Source: Bacillota bacterium (lineage in GTDB: Bacteria > Bacillota > Clostridia > Acetivibrionales > DTU013). From it: a DNA stretch of 64,000 nucleotides. The DNA lies in contig JAEZYU010000061.1 of the NCBI GenBank assembly GCA_023418915.1, positions 186,001 through 250,000 of the forward strand, in the 5' to 3' direction. Of this stretch, positions 1 through 9,403 are shown piece after piece (the first letter of the stretch is position 1; every line of letters begins with the position of its first letter). The notes below the pieces were generated by a model, which saw only the letters and a program-made list of their open reading frames with translations, was not told the origin of the DNA and ran no database searches. The position numbers and the translations under genes are program-made.

Positions 1-1108
1 TCAGTCCCTGCTTCCTCAGGACTGCACAAAGCTCAAATGCCGCCTTTCTGCCTTTTTCAGCATAGCATACGAAGGTGTCTGTCGCCGGCTTTCCCACTTC
101 TATCTTTTGCCTCTGAAGAGCCATCATTATCATATTCACACCAAGTGAAAAGCCTGTTGCCGGACAGTCTCTTCCAAATTCTCCGGCCAGCTTGTCATAT
201 CTTCCGCCCGTCAATATCGGAAAGCCTACTCCATAGGTGAAGCCTCTGAATATAATACCAGTATCATACTCCAGTCCTCTGAGCATACCAAGATCTACCG
301 ATACATACTGTGAAAGCCCGTAATCCTCAAGTATGTCAAGTACCTGACTGATATTGAACAGGGCATCCCTTGACCTTTGGTTCAGATCGAAGGACCTCGC
401 TTTTTCAAGCACATCAGACGAGCCAAAGAGTCCGGGCAGATCAAATATGAGTTTCTTAAGGTCTTCCCTTATCTCGCTCCGCTTCAGGAATTCCTCAAGG
501 CCCACATAATCCTTTCTGTCGATCAATATCCTGACCTGCGATATATCATCCTCAGACAAACCCGTATCTTCCATCAGTCCATTGAAAAATTCCACCTGCC
601 CGATATCAAGCTGGAAACTTTCCAGCCCGCTGGCCTTCAATGCCTGTATTGCAATCGAAATCACTTCCGCATCCGATTCAGGAGTATTCACACCGAGCAC
701 CTCAACTCCTGCCTGCGTGAATTCATTTTGCTTTCCCCCGCCAAAATCGTTGTATCGATATACATTTCCTATGTATGAAAATCTCAGCGGATATGATGCA
801 TCCCTGAATTTCGTCGCTGTTATCCTTGCCACAGGCACAGTGATATCAGGCCTCAGAACCAGTATTCTTCCCTGCTGGTCGAAAAATTTGAACATGTTCT
901 CCTGTAAAGCCGCACTGCCCTCAGAGGCAAAGACATCATAGAATTCGATCGAAGGTGTTTCAAGCTCATTAAAGCCATGGCTTCTGAAAAGTACCCTCAG
1001 CCTTTGCTCAAGCTCTCTTTTCTGATAGCAGTCATCACACAGGATATCCTGTACGCCGTCGGGCGTATATATTTTCCACTTTGACAAGTCCCACACCTCT
1101 CTCGACAT
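1..1108 (-). CDS. hisZ: ATP phosphoribosyltransferase regulatory subunit HisZ (3' end outside window)
   Basis: HisZ is the catalytically inactive HisRS paralogue that activates short-form HisG in the first step of histidine synthesis. About 369 residues are visible and the gene runs off the left edge. The class II synthetase-like core shows RPDITVPVARI near residues 86-96, EFTQAGVEVLG near 129-139, and GLEYDTGIIF further on, which resembles the HisRS GLxYYTG signature. The HisRS motif 2 arginines are replaced, favouring HisZ over HisS. The ATG at 1108 has a poor ribosome site. An in-frame TTG at 1087 sits 8 nt after GAGAGG and is an equally good start. The rest of the his operon would lie to the left. 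Confidence 0.88.
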   Translation of the reverse strand, partial: MSREVWDLSKWKIYTPDGVQDILCDDCYQKRELEQRLRVLFRSHGFNELETPSIEFYDVFASEGSAALQENMFKFFDQQGRILVLRPDITVPVARITATKFRDASYPLRFSYIGNVYRYNDFGGGKQNEFTQAGVEVLGVNTPESDAEVISIAIQALKASGLESFQLDIGQVEFFNGLMEDTGLSEDDISQVRILIDRKDYVGLEEFLKRSEIREDLKKLIFDLPGLFGSSDVLEKARSFDLNQRSRDALFNISQVLDILEDYGLSQYVSVDLGMLRGLEYDTGIIFRGFTYGVGFPILTGGRYDKLAGEFGRDCPATGFSLGVNMIMMALQRQKIEVGKPATDTFVCYAEKGRKAAFELCAVLRKQGL

Positions 1109-1138
1109 AATTCTTATTTGCTTTCACATACCATTGTA

Positions 1139-1160
1139 CATTATAACGCATCGTTATTTC
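1139..1160. repeat. Partial copy (end only) of the CGTTATAACG dispersed element
   Basis: ATTATAACGCATCGTT matches the left end of the dispersed element described at 3947-4071. It sits in the 344-bp AT-rich gap between hisZ and the LysM gene. That gap also holds two CATAnnnTA sequences (1348-1356 and 1411-1419) that resemble the -10 of mother-cell sigma factors. I could not find a convincing -35 for either. Confidence 0.55.
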
Positions 1161-1452
1161 TTGTCGCCAGGTCATCTGGTTGTTAATACACTCGGTTCGC
1201 CCGGCCGCTTTATTTGCCTGCTTTATTACTTTATCACGCTAAACCGATAAATAAATGAATTGAAATAATTATATGGTAAAGTCTGTTTGTTGTCAAGAAC
1301 TTTTCACCACATAACTTCAGTAATATAAATGAAACATAAACCGCTTGCATACTATATCAAACGCAAGCACTACTGAAAATAAAAATTGTAACATGAAGTT
1401 AACCTACTGGCATAGTATACATAAGATTGACATGCTGGGAGATGGATTTATT

Positions 1453-3087
1453 ATGTCCTGCTATGATGTTTGGCCTTACAACAACAACTGCCCGGGCAGC
1501 TATCAAAGGCAGTGTCCGACTAATCATTATCCTTACCTGGTTAGACCCGGCGACACCTTCTATGCTATAGCAAGAGCATTTAATATCAGCGTCAATAATA
1601 TAGCAGCAGCAAATCCTGCCGTAGATCCCCAAAATCTTAGAATAGGGCAGACCATTTGCATACCTCTTTGTCCGTCCAATCATACAGTGAGGATAATTCA
1701 GCCCGGAGATACATTATACAAGCTTGCTCAGATATATAATGTCGGCGTGGACAGCATACAGAGAGCAAACCCATACATCGATCCCTACCAGCTGAGAGTC
1801 GGTCAAACCATATGCATACCGCGCGGCTGCCCATCCGGGTACACACACTATACGGTCAGGAGCGGTGATACCATGTCTGCGATTGCCCGCAGATACTCGA
1901 TATCGACTCAAATGCTGATCGCCGCTAATCCTCAAATAGCAGACCCAAATCTGATAACTGCCGGGCAGATACTTTGCATACCAATAATGGATGCAATAAG
2001 GGAACAGATCAGCACAATGACATTGGAAGAAAAAATAGGCCAAATGGTTATGGCAGGCTTTAGCGGCTATACAATGAATGATCATGCAAGGGCTATGATC
2101 TTTGATTACCATGTCGGCGGATTTATACTGTACGGCTATAATATTGCAAATGCAGCTCAGCTTCTGGCTTTGGTAAATGCGCTCAGGAGCACGAATAGAG
2201 CTGCTAATAAAATACCCTTATTTATTTCAGTTGATGAGGAGGGCGGCAGAGTAAGCAGACTGCCTCCCGAGATCGGCAGACTGCCGTCCGCCGGAGCGAT
2301 CGGCAGGATAGACACCGCAGATCTCTCATATAGGATCGGCAGAGTTATTGCTGATGCAATCGGAGCCTTTGGCTTCAATATGGATTTTGCACCTGTCCTT
2401 GATATAAACAGCAACCCGAATAATCCTGTGATAGGGGACAGATCATTCGGCCCCAATGCAGAGATAGTGAGCAGACTGGGTGTGCAGACTATGAATGGCA
2501 TCCGGTCGGGCGGTGTGATACCCGTTGTCAAGCATTTCCCCGGGCATGGAGATACTTCGGTCGATTCTCACATAAGTCTGCCTGTCGTCGATCATGACCT
2601 GAACAGGCTAAGGAGCTTCGAGCTGGTTCCCTTTGCTGCCGCAGTCAGGAATCAGGCCGATGCGGCAATGGTTGCTCATATTTTATTGACAAGAATAGAC
2701 CCTGTATTTCCTTCTTCCTTATCAAAGACTGTGATCACAGGCATTTTACGGAACGAACTGGGGTTCAGCGGCGTAGTAATAACAGATGATATCACCATGG
2801 GTGCCATTACCAGAAACTTTAATTTAAGCTATGCCGCTGTCCGATCAGTAGTAGCCGGTAGTGATATTATCCTGGTCAGCGGTGGATATGACAATGAGGT
2901 CAATGTGATAAATGCCCTCAGGAATGCAGCAGTAAACGGCCTGATAACAGTGGAGAGGATAGATGAAAGTGTGTACAGGATATTGAGGCTAAAGCAGAAA
3001 TACAACTTGGAGGACACAGCTATCAGCAATGTTGACGTAAATAGAATCAATAATGAAATCGAGTCAGTCACAGATATATTTGGTTAG
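1453..3087 (+). CDS. LysM-repeat protein with a C-terminal GH3 beta-N-acetylhexosaminidase (NagZ-like) domain
   Basis: The protein has 544 residues. Three LysM domains (about 27-71, 77-123 and 132-178, each with a PGDT or SGDT start and an NP..DP...GQ.ICIP end) should bind peptidoglycan or chitin. A GH3 domain (about 180-540) follows. It has the NagZ signature KHFPGHGDTSVDSH near 360-373, which supplies the Asp/His acid-base pair, and the nucleophile region VITDDITMG near 443-450. It probably removes terminal N-acetylglucosamine from muropeptides. The start at 1453 is preceded by GGGAGATGG; an upstream in-frame ATG at 1345 has no ribosome site. There is no signal peptide or membrane segment, which is odd for a wall enzyme and could mean spore association or release by lysis. 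Confidence 0.9.
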   Translation: MSCYDVWPYNNNCPGSYQRQCPTNHYPYLVRPGDTFYAIARAFNISVNNIAAANPAVDPQNLRIGQTICIPLCPSNHTVRIIQPGDTLYKLAQIYNVGVDSIQRANPYIDPYQLRVGQTICIPRGCPSGYTHYTVRSGDTMSAIARRYSISTQMLIAANPQIADPNLITAGQILCIPIMDAIREQISTMTLEEKIGQMVMAGFSGYTMNDHARAMIFDYHVGGFILYGYNIANAAQLLALVNALRSTNRAANKIPLFISVDEEGGRVSRLPPEIGRLPSAGAIGRIDTADLSYRIGRVIADAIGAFGFNMDFAPVLDINSNPNNPVIGDRSFGPNAEIVSRLGVQTMNGIRSGGVIPVVKHFPGHGDTSVDSHISLPVVDHDLNRLRSFELVPFAAAVRNQADAAMVAHILLTRIDPVFPSSLSKTVITGILRNELGFSGVVITDDITMGAITRNFNLSYAAVRSVVAGSDIILVSGGYDNEVNVINALRNAAVNGLITVERIDESVYRILRLKQKYNLEDTAISNVDVNRINNEIESVTDIFG

Positions 3088-3269
3088 ACGCAGGCAGTAT
3101 TTGACCTGTATGGGCAGTCTGTGCCTGCAAAATAGCGACCTGCCTGGATAGTTTGCCTGCAGGGGCAGTTTGACTAGCCTGTACAGTATCTGTATAATCT
3201 TGATATTGCAAAGCTGAAGATAGATGCATGTGTGTCTGATGCAGATATACTTAACAACAAAGGAGAAAA

Positions 3270-3923
3270 ATGATGAAGCACAAAGCTGTAATATTTGATC
3301 TTGACGGGACTTTGCTCGACACGCTGGAGGATATAGCTGACTCCATGAATAACGTACTTGAAAGACTAGGACATCCTATCCACGATGTAGAAGCCTATAA
3401 ATATTTCGTTGGCAGCGGATTTCGCAATTTGGTAATGAAAACTCTTCCTGAAAATTTCCGTGAGGATACTTATATAGACCGGGGTTTTTCAGCAGTAAGG
3501 GAAGAATATGCGAATCGGTGGGCCAATAAGACAAAACCCTATCCGGGAATAAGTGAAATGCTTGATGCGTTCTCCTCTAAAGGAGTGAAAATGGCTGTGC
3601 TTTCAAACAAATCGGATGATTTTGTTAAACTGATGATAAAGAAATTCCTGCCCCGGTGGGAGCTTGATCCCATTTTTGGTGAAAGGCAGGGCATCCCAAA
3701 AAAGCCTGACCCTGCAGGCGCTCTTGAAATAGCAGACATACTTGGAGTAAAAAATGATGAATGTCTCTACCTTGGCGATACCGGTGTGGATATGCGTACA
3801 GCTTCAAATGCAGGCATGTTCGCTGTCGGAGTTTTGTGGGGTTTCCGAAAAGCTGATGAGCTGTTGGAAAATGGCGCAGAAATACTCATAAGCAAACCGC
3901 AGGAGGCACTCGATCTTATTTGA
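3270..3923 (+). CDS. HAD-superfamily phosphatase, phosphoglycolate phosphatase-like
   Basis: This is a 217-residue haloacid dehalogenase phosphatase of the Gph/PpaX type. Motif I is DLDGTLLDT with the nucleophile Asp near residue 10. Motif II is LSNKSD, the motif III lysine lies in KKPDP, and motif IV is LGDTGVDMRTASNAG, binding Mg2+. The small helical cap between motifs I and II is typical of subfamily IA. The substrate could be phosphoglycolate, pyrophosphate or a sugar phosphate and cannot be fixed from sequence. AAGGAG lies directly upstream of the start. The gene appears monocistronic, with a degenerate G/C/T-rich spacer before it (3088-3200) and a dispersed structured repeat after it. 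Confidence 0.88.
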   Translation: MMKHKAVIFDLDGTLLDTLEDIADSMNNVLERLGHPIHDVEAYKYFVGSGFRNLVMKTLPENFREDTYIDRGFSAVREEYANRWANKTKPYPGISEMLDAFSSKGVKMAVLSNKSDDFVKLMIKKFLPRWELDPIFGERQGIPKKPDPAGALEIADILGVKNDECLYLGDTGVDMRTASNAGMFAVGVLWGFRKADELLENGAEILISKPQEALDLI

Positions 3924-3946
3924 TCATATTGATGGAGCTGCCAGTC

Positions 3947-4071
3947 ATTATAATGCATCGTTCAAAGAAAATATCTGAAAGGCAATCGGTACCCGCCACA
4001 TAGCGTTTTTCAACCTGATGGGTTTGAAAAGACGTAAAGAGGTGGGGAACATAATTCGCCTCGTTATTAAC
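3947..4071 (+). repeat. Dispersed palindrome-bounded element, copy A (fullest copy)
   Basis: About 125 bp. It begins ATTATAATGCATCGTTCAAA and ends GCCTCGTTATTAAC. The ends match (with changes) the CGTTATAACG palindrome found at other copies. Two hairpins are visible. The first is TTTTCAACC / GGTTTGAAAA around 4007-4030, with a one-base bulge. The second is GAGGTG / CGCCTC around 4039-4062. Copies B and C carry the same hairpins with paired changes in the arms. It lies in the 320-bp gap between convergent genes. Orientation is assigned arbitrarily, left end first. Confidence 0.75.
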
Positions 4072-4147
4072 CCGAATGATCGAAGCACTGTGTGCGCCGT
4101 TCTGCATAGTCTGTCGTAAATTGCACTAATGCCGGGCGCACCCAAGA

Positions 4148-4177
4148 AAGAAGGGAGCCTGTCAAGGCTCCCTTCTT
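4148..4177. terminator. Strong bidirectional terminator
   Basis: AAGAAGGGAGCC and GGCTCCCTTCTT form a perfect 12-bp stem around the loop TGTCAA. It separates the convergent HAD phosphatase and zinc-ribbon genes and can serve both strands through its A/T-rich outer arms. Confidence 0.85.
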
Positions 4178-4243
4178 ATCATGTCATTTCTAGTATATTG
4201 TCAGCTAACCATATAGTTTTATCTACTAACCACTAAAATCTGA

Positions 4244-5944
4244 TTAATATTGATAGAACAGACTCATGACATCATTGCTTACATTCCTGAAGTTAGCCTC
4301 CATCTCACTCATTATTTCCTGTATTTCATATTGGTCTGTTTTTGCAAGATCGATCGACTTTCCCTTATCGAATTTGAGCTTGGATTTGTTTTTCAATTCG
4401 CGTATGTCAATACTAAGGCTCATCATCTCCGCTCCATTCATAAGGATGCGGGTATCAAGCCTGTCAGCATCCTTGCTGCTCTTGTCCTTGTCCGCCGAAA
4501 GGATTACGTCATAGTCTTCGTAGCGTGTGTTGATTCTAGCTTTGTAAACTCCGTATTCAATACCTGACTTATTTTTTCCCTCACCGGCACTGGTATGGGA
4601 CAGCTCTACGTAGCCAAATCTATTTGATGCATTAATGCCTTTGGAATCTTTGCCATCAAAAGCATAGAGATTGAATAGCTGGCCACCCGTTCCGAATCTG
4701 CCCTGACTGCAATTGAGCTCCGTTACCTTTTGACCGCTTTCATCGGCATATGCTGCCAGCGTAATGACACCATCTTCCGTCACGATTTCCCTGGAGATTA
4801 TGTTGTTCTTGCCGTCAGAGACAGTCCTCATTGTCAGCAAGATTCTCTCACTGTCCGCTTCTGTGGAGCTGCTCAACTGATCCCTCAGGTCTTCTATCTC
4901 TGTCTGCATCCGTTCGATAATAGCTGCCTTGTCCTCTTGCTTGTCAGGCAATACCATCGGCATTGGCAGATTTGCCAGTCCGCCTCCCCGTGTATAGTAA
5001 TAGATCCTCTCAAGCAATTGCTTATCCTTTTTAAGCTCTGAAAGGACTTTATCAGCTATCCCATAAAGATCCTTTCCCGATAGTTTTATTTCCACGATCC
5101 TACAATTTTCGACCTCCATGGCCATCCTTGCGTTACCGTTTTTCCATGTATAAAGCGATACTGCTCCATCAGCTCCGGTCACAGTAACGCTATCCGATGG
5201 TATTTCATCATACACAAGCTTGCTGTACTTGCTGACTGCCTTGTCCAGCAGCTTTGTATCCGCATCCAGCTCCTTCTTAAGCTGTTCAATGGTCTGTGCA
5301 TCAAAACTGCTCTGGTCTGCAATTTCCGCACCAGTAAAATCAGATATGACTTCCGGTATTTCATCTTTTTTAACAGTAAAGGTCCTGCCATATATGACAG
5401 GTATGCCAAGACCCAATGTATTTTTATCCTGGTAGGCAATTGCATCGACCAGGACATTATCCATATATTTAAGACACGCATAGCTTGTAGATTTACTGCT
5501 GCTGTAATCTATCTGGGTCTGAAGAGTGAAGTCCTGAAGCTTGGCGACAGACATATCCCCAAAACCGCCAAATCCATTCAGTCTCACCTCTATATCCTTG
5601 CTGAAGGGCTTTAGCTCAGTATTCTTTATTGCTTCCTTGTACAGCTGATTGAATGAAACAACTTTATTTCTCGATTCAAGATAACCAAAATAGGTTTTGT
5701 CCGGCATTATCTTCCACATATTTGCATATGCCAAAGAACCTGCAAGGACAACCGCAGCAACAGCAGCCACGATCGTTATCAGCCGTTTCCGGCTCTTTAA
5801 GCCTCCTCTGACGGCTGTTGGAGCCGCATCATTAGAAACCACCGGATTGGCTGTCGCAGCACCCTTCTGATCAATTCCCATCCCGCATTTATCGCAGAAT
5901 TTCGCACTTTCCGGTACTTGATTACCGCATTTTGAACAATACAT
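4244..5944 (-). CDS. Zinc-ribbon membrane-anchored protein of unknown function
   Basis: The protein has 566 residues. It begins with a zinc ribbon (MYCSKCGNQVPESAKFCDKCG, four cysteines in two CxxC pairs), followed by a short linker and one membrane segment near residues 57-75 (ITIVAAVAAVVLAGSLAY). The remaining ~490 residues are rich in beta-strand-like segments and charged stretches and should lie outside the membrane. A central coiled-coil-like stretch (EDKAAIIERMQTEIEDLRDQL) is visible. The start follows AAGGAGGTCTGCT; a longer reading from 5980 has no such site. This zinc-ribbon plus single-TM plus large extracytoplasmic domain layout is common in Clostridia, but I cannot assign a role. 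A second such protein lies at 9404-10033. Confidence 0.8.
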   Translation of the reverse strand: MYCSKCGNQVPESAKFCDKCGMGIDQKGAATANPVVSNDAAPTAVRGGLKSRKRLITIVAAVAAVVLAGSLAYANMWKIMPDKTYFGYLESRNKVVSFNQLYKEAIKNTELKPFSKDIEVRLNGFGGFGDMSVAKLQDFTLQTQIDYSSSKSTSYACLKYMDNVLVDAIAYQDKNTLGLGIPVIYGRTFTVKKDEIPEVISDFTGAEIADQSSFDAQTIEQLKKELDADTKLLDKAVSKYSKLVYDEIPSDSVTVTGADGAVSLYTWKNGNARMAMEVENCRIVEIKLSGKDLYGIADKVLSELKKDKQLLERIYYYTRGGGLANLPMPMVLPDKQEDKAAIIERMQTEIEDLRDQLSSSTEADSERILLTMRTVSDGKNNIISREIVTEDGVITLAAYADESGQKVTELNCSQGRFGTGGQLFNLYAFDGKDSKGINASNRFGYVELSHTSAGEGKNKSGIEYGVYKARINTRYEDYDVILSADKDKSSKDADRLDTRILMNGAEMMSLSIDIRELKNKSKLKFDKGKSIDLAKTDQYEIQEIMSEMEANFRNVSNDVMSLFYQY

Positions 5945-6027
5945 AGCAGACCTCCTTGAATGAATAACGTTCGATTCCACGGCTATATACGCCGTCTATA
6001 ACATGCAGACAACTCATTTACTGTCAA

Positions 6028-6051
6028 AATCCGCCGGAATGCCGGCGGATT
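6028..6051 (-). terminator. Terminator after the Cys-rich small gene
   Basis: AATCCGCCGG / CCGGCGGATT with a 4-nt loop forms a 10-bp stem, and the minus-strand transcript continues TTTTG. It lies about 100 bp downstream of the 64-codon gene. Confidence 0.75.
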
Positions 6052-6152
6052 CAAATCATGAGATAATACACATTATAGCAAATCGTCAGTTACTATCCAA
6101 GTAAGTTTATGTCAACTTATTAGTATATTCGACAATTTCAGATATGTTCAAA

Positions 6153-6347
6153 TTAGTCTAGATTCAGTTCCGAAACGATGCTGTCAAGATGATTCCTTGA
6201 ACAACCGCTTCCGTTCCAGTAAATACAGTCGCTGCAGGATACTTCACCGGAATGGTTTACATTGCCCGAAGATTTTTTGCAGCTCAGATGTCTGCATGAG
6301 CGTGCTATTGTAGAAAGGTTATCCTCATTGTAATCATAAATATCCAT
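6153..6347 (-). CDS. Small cysteine-rich hypothetical protein
   Basis: A 64-residue protein with five cysteines (18, 23, 38, 41 and 49). The spacing CSDCIYWNGSGC suggests a small metal-binding knuckle. There is no signal peptide or membrane segment. CGGAGGGATGAA precedes the ATG at a good distance and a terminator follows, both supporting a real gene. It lies about 200 bp downstream of pcrA on the same strand. I recognise no family name and cannot assign a function. Confidence 0.7.
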   Translation of the reverse strand: MDIYDYNEDNLSTIARSCRHLSCKKSSGNVNHSGEVSCSDCIYWNGSGCSRNHLDSIVSELNLD

Positions 6348-6554
6348 TTCATCCCTCCGGAATAAGTATCGATTCTTCCTCTGTCCATAAAGGAAAAACC
6401 TCTTGCGTTTGCATTCAGATACAATAAAAAACTATAAAAAAACCGCTATATGCTGCAGAATGTATTATTAGCAATTCACCTGCGCGATATACCGATTTTC
6501 TTTATGCTGTATAAAGATATCAGCGTCTATAACGACTCGTTCGTTTGCGGATGC

Positions 6555-9149
6555 CTACAGCTTGACAAGATTTGCAAATGCTGCCATAAGCCTCTTCATT
6601 CCATTATGTCTGAATTCAATTTCCAGCACCTGGTCACCCTTGTCAAGTATGACAGCAGATATCTTTCCGACTCCGAACTTTTTATGGACTACCTGATCAC
6701 CGACCTTGAAATCTGAAGCGGAAGCCTTGCCCGCACTCGCAGATAAGCCCGCTGCGCCGCCGCCGGAGCCTGATTTGCTTTTATCATTTCCTGCGCCGCT
6801 GCCGGAGCCTGTCCCCTTTTTTGCTCCAAATCCGCCTTGTACAGCAAACTTATCCGGCCCGCTGTTATAGCCTCCAAACATACCACGATCAGAGGCGCCG
6901 GCTGCCATATTGCCGTTCCGCCCGAGGGGGTTCATGTAACCGGCTGCAGCCTTTTCCTTCCTGATTTGTTTGGTAACAAGCTCTTCCGGTATCTCCTTCA
7001 TGAACCTGGAACACCTGTTATACGTTGACTTGCCGAAAAGCATCCTGCTGTGGGTACTGGTAAGGTACAGCTTTTCCCTTGCCCGTGTAATGCCAACATA
7101 GCAGAGCCTTCTCTCCTCCTCCAGCTCAGCCTCGCTGTCCATCGAACGCATACCCGGGAATACCCCTTCCTCAAATCCGGGTATGAATACGACCGGAAAT
7201 TCAAGTCCCTTGGCACTGTGCAGTGTCATCATCACCACATGGTCGTTATCTCCGTCCAGATTGTCTATATCTGACACAAGAGATACATTGGCCAGATATG
7301 CCTCAAGTCCTTTCTCCTCGCTTTGGGATTCAAACTCGATAGCTCCTGATATAAGTTCCTGTATGTTTTCGATGCGGGTCTTTGCCTCATCGGTTTCTTC
7401 GGCCTTTAGCTCGCCCAGTATACCTGATTTATTTATAACGGCGTCTATGAGCTCATGCACGCTCATACTTTCTGAGAGAGCTCTGAAGCTGCCTATCATA
7501 TCAGCAAATTCCATGAGCTTTGAAGCGGGACGCTTCAGCTCCGGTATCTCCGATGCAGATGAAATGATGGTAAATATACTGCAGCTTCTGCCCACTGCAA
7601 TACCTTCTGCAGTATCCAGCGTCGTGTTGCCGACCCCTCTTTTTGGCACGTTTATTATCCTTTTTAGTGCAACATCATCTGATGGATTCTGTATCAGCCG
7701 CAGGTATGCGATGATATCCTTTATTTCCTTCCTGTCATAAAACTTGAGGCCTCCGAATATGCGATACGGGATACCGGCCTTCATAAAAGCTTCTTCAAGC
7801 GAGCGTGACTGCGCATTGATCCTGTAAAGAAGGGCAAAGTCCTTGTTTTTCCTGCCCTCTTCATTGACAAGCCTTTCTATCTCCCTTGTTATGTAGTTGG
7901 CTTCATCCCGTTCGTTATCCGCTTCAAAATACTGTATTGCATCGCCATTGTCATTCTCAGTCCAGAGCTTTTTGCTCTTTCTTCCGAAATTGTTCTTTAT
8001 GACATTGTTGGCGGCATCTAATATAACCTTGGTAGAACGGTAATTCTGCTCAAGCTTTATTACCTTCGCATCCCTGAATTCTTTTTCAAAGTCGAGGATG
8101 TTCCTGATATCCGCCCCTCTCCATCTGTAAATGCACTGGTCATCATCGCCCACCACGCATAAATTCCTGAAATGCTTTGAAAGCAGACTTACCAGCGTAT
8201 ATTGTGCGATGTTTGTATCCTGATACTCATCCACCAGTATATACCTGAATTTGCGTTGATAATATTCCATAACGTCCGGATAGTCTAAAAACAGCTTTAT
8301 AGTAAGCAATATAATGTCATCGAAATCCAACGCATTGTTGTTTCTCAGCTTTCGCTGGTACAGCTCATAGATGCGGGCGATCTTGCTCAGCCTGAAATCC
8401 GCTCCCGCTTCCTTTGTGTACTCCGGCGGTTCCTTCAGCTCATCCTTTGCCCTGCCTATCTTAGAGAGCACTTCTCGTACCGGGAAATTTTTCTCATTAA
8501 GGTTTAACTCCTTTATACTGTCCTTTATCAATGTCTGCTGGTCAGAAGTGTCAAATATTACAAAGCTTCTGCTGTAGCCAAGTTTTTCTATATCACGTCG
8601 TAATATCCTGACACATGCGGCATGGAAGGTACTGACCCAGATATCCCTGACATCTTCGCCCAATATGCTGCCCAATCTCTCCTTCATCTCTCTCGCTGCT
8701 TTATTTGTAAAAGTTATCGCCAGAACCGAGGCTGGGTGGACCGGGTTTTCCCGTATATTTTTGGTAAGCCTGTCTTTTTCTTCGTCTGCTATGATGCTGC
8801 TGTATTCTGTTTTGCTTTTATGGTCAGCCGAAGCTATGTCGCTTTTTTCCACATTCATCTTTCCGGATCTAATAGAACGCTGCAAAGCATTACGCATGAG
8901 CTCAATATCGTTTACAGTCAGATTTTGAGGCTCCTTTTCTGAATGGTATGCATTCCCGTACTTTATCATATATGCGATCCTGTTGACTAATACAGAAGTC
9001 TTTCCCGAGCCGGCGCCTGCAAGCACCAAAAGCGGCCCGTTTATTTGGAAAACAGCCTGCTTCTGCTGTGGGTTCAGTCTGCCGTACTCCTTCTCAAGCA
9101 GTTTTTTTCTCAATAGTATAAAATCCTGTCTGTCCTTATCCGTTATCAT
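6555..9149 (-). CDS. pcrA: ATP-dependent DNA helicase PcrA/UvrD family
   Basis: This 864-residue superfamily 1A 3'-5' helicase acts in repair, replication-fork processing and removal of RNA polymerase. Visible motifs are Walker A LAGAGSGKTS (43-52), Ia AITFTNKAAREM (144-155), II VDEYQDTN, III DDDQCIYRWRGAD, IV QNYRST, V MTLHSAKGLEF and VI LCYVGITRAR. A charged insertion of about 70 residues (70-140) separates motifs I and Ia. This region is much shorter in the Bacillus and E. coli enzymes, though I recall similar insertions in other Clostridia. The C-terminus has a Gly/Ser/Ala-rich linker followed by the Tudor-like RNA-polymerase-interacting domain (FKVGDQVVHKKFGVGKIS). Confidence 0.95.
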   Translation of the reverse strand: MITDKDRQDFILLRKKLLEKEYGRLNPQQKQAVFQINGPLLVLAGAGSGKTSVLVNRIAYMIKYGNAYHSEKEPQNLTVNDIELMRNALQRSIRSGKMNVEKSDIASADHKSKTEYSSIIADEEKDRLTKNIRENPVHPASVLAITFTNKAAREMKERLGSILGEDVRDIWVSTFHAACVRILRRDIEKLGYSRSFVIFDTSDQQTLIKDSIKELNLNEKNFPVREVLSKIGRAKDELKEPPEYTKEAGADFRLSKIARIYELYQRKLRNNNALDFDDIILLTIKLFLDYPDVMEYYQRKFRYILVDEYQDTNIAQYTLVSLLSKHFRNLCVVGDDDQCIYRWRGADIRNILDFEKEFRDAKVIKLEQNYRSTKVILDAANNVIKNNFGRKSKKLWTENDNGDAIQYFEADNERDEANYITREIERLVNEEGRKNKDFALLYRINAQSRSLEEAFMKAGIPYRIFGGLKFYDRKEIKDIIAYLRLIQNPSDDVALKRIINVPKRGVGNTTLDTAEGIAVGRSCSIFTIISSASEIPELKRPASKLMEFADMIGSFRALSESMSVHELIDAVINKSGILGELKAEETDEAKTRIENIQELISGAIEFESQSEEKGLEAYLANVSLVSDIDNLDGDNDHVVMMTLHSAKGLEFPVVFIPGFEEGVFPGMRSMDSEAELEEERRLCYVGITRAREKLYLTSTHSRMLFGKSTYNRCSRFMKEIPEELVTKQIRKEKAAAGYMNPLGRNGNMAAGASDRGMFGGYNSGPDKFAVQGGFGAKKGTGSGSGAGNDKSKSGSGGGAAGLSASAGKASASDFKVGDQVVHKKFGVGKISAVILDKGDQVLEIEFRHNGMKRLMAAFANLVKL

Positions 9150-9301
9150 TTAATATGCACCTTATATTTTTATTTTTTGTCCCTCCTATTATAACCAAGG
9201 TTGCGTCGGCATGCAACATAAATCAAACACATGTTCGCAACAGCTTGATGTATCATACATTCCACCGGCTCTCGGCTTCGGAAATATTATCAGCAATTAT
9301 T

Positions 9302-9338
9302 AAAAGAGACAATCCCGTGTAGCAGGACTGTCTCTTTT
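9302..9338 (-). terminator. Terminator after the 209-aa zinc-ribbon gene
   Basis: AAAAGAGACA / TGTCTCTTTT forms a 10-bp stem with a 17-nt loop. The A- and T-rich arms would give a U-tract on the minus-strand transcript that ends at 9404. Confidence 0.7.
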
Positions 9339-9403
9339 ACCTTTTTGATGTAAGCTTTTAATCTGATCATACTTTGCGTCTGATCAATCTGGCATGTATT
9401 TGA

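Noticed and set aside
1348..1419. Sporulation sigma K/E promoters before the LysM gene
   Set aside because: CATAnnnTA occurs twice but no -35 lies at the proper distance. In AT-rich DNA this is easily chance.
8622..8942. Long plus-strand frames inside pcrA and the GH31 gene (also 42705-43055)
   Set aside because: Antisense shadows of strongly supported genes, lacking ribosome sites and family matches.
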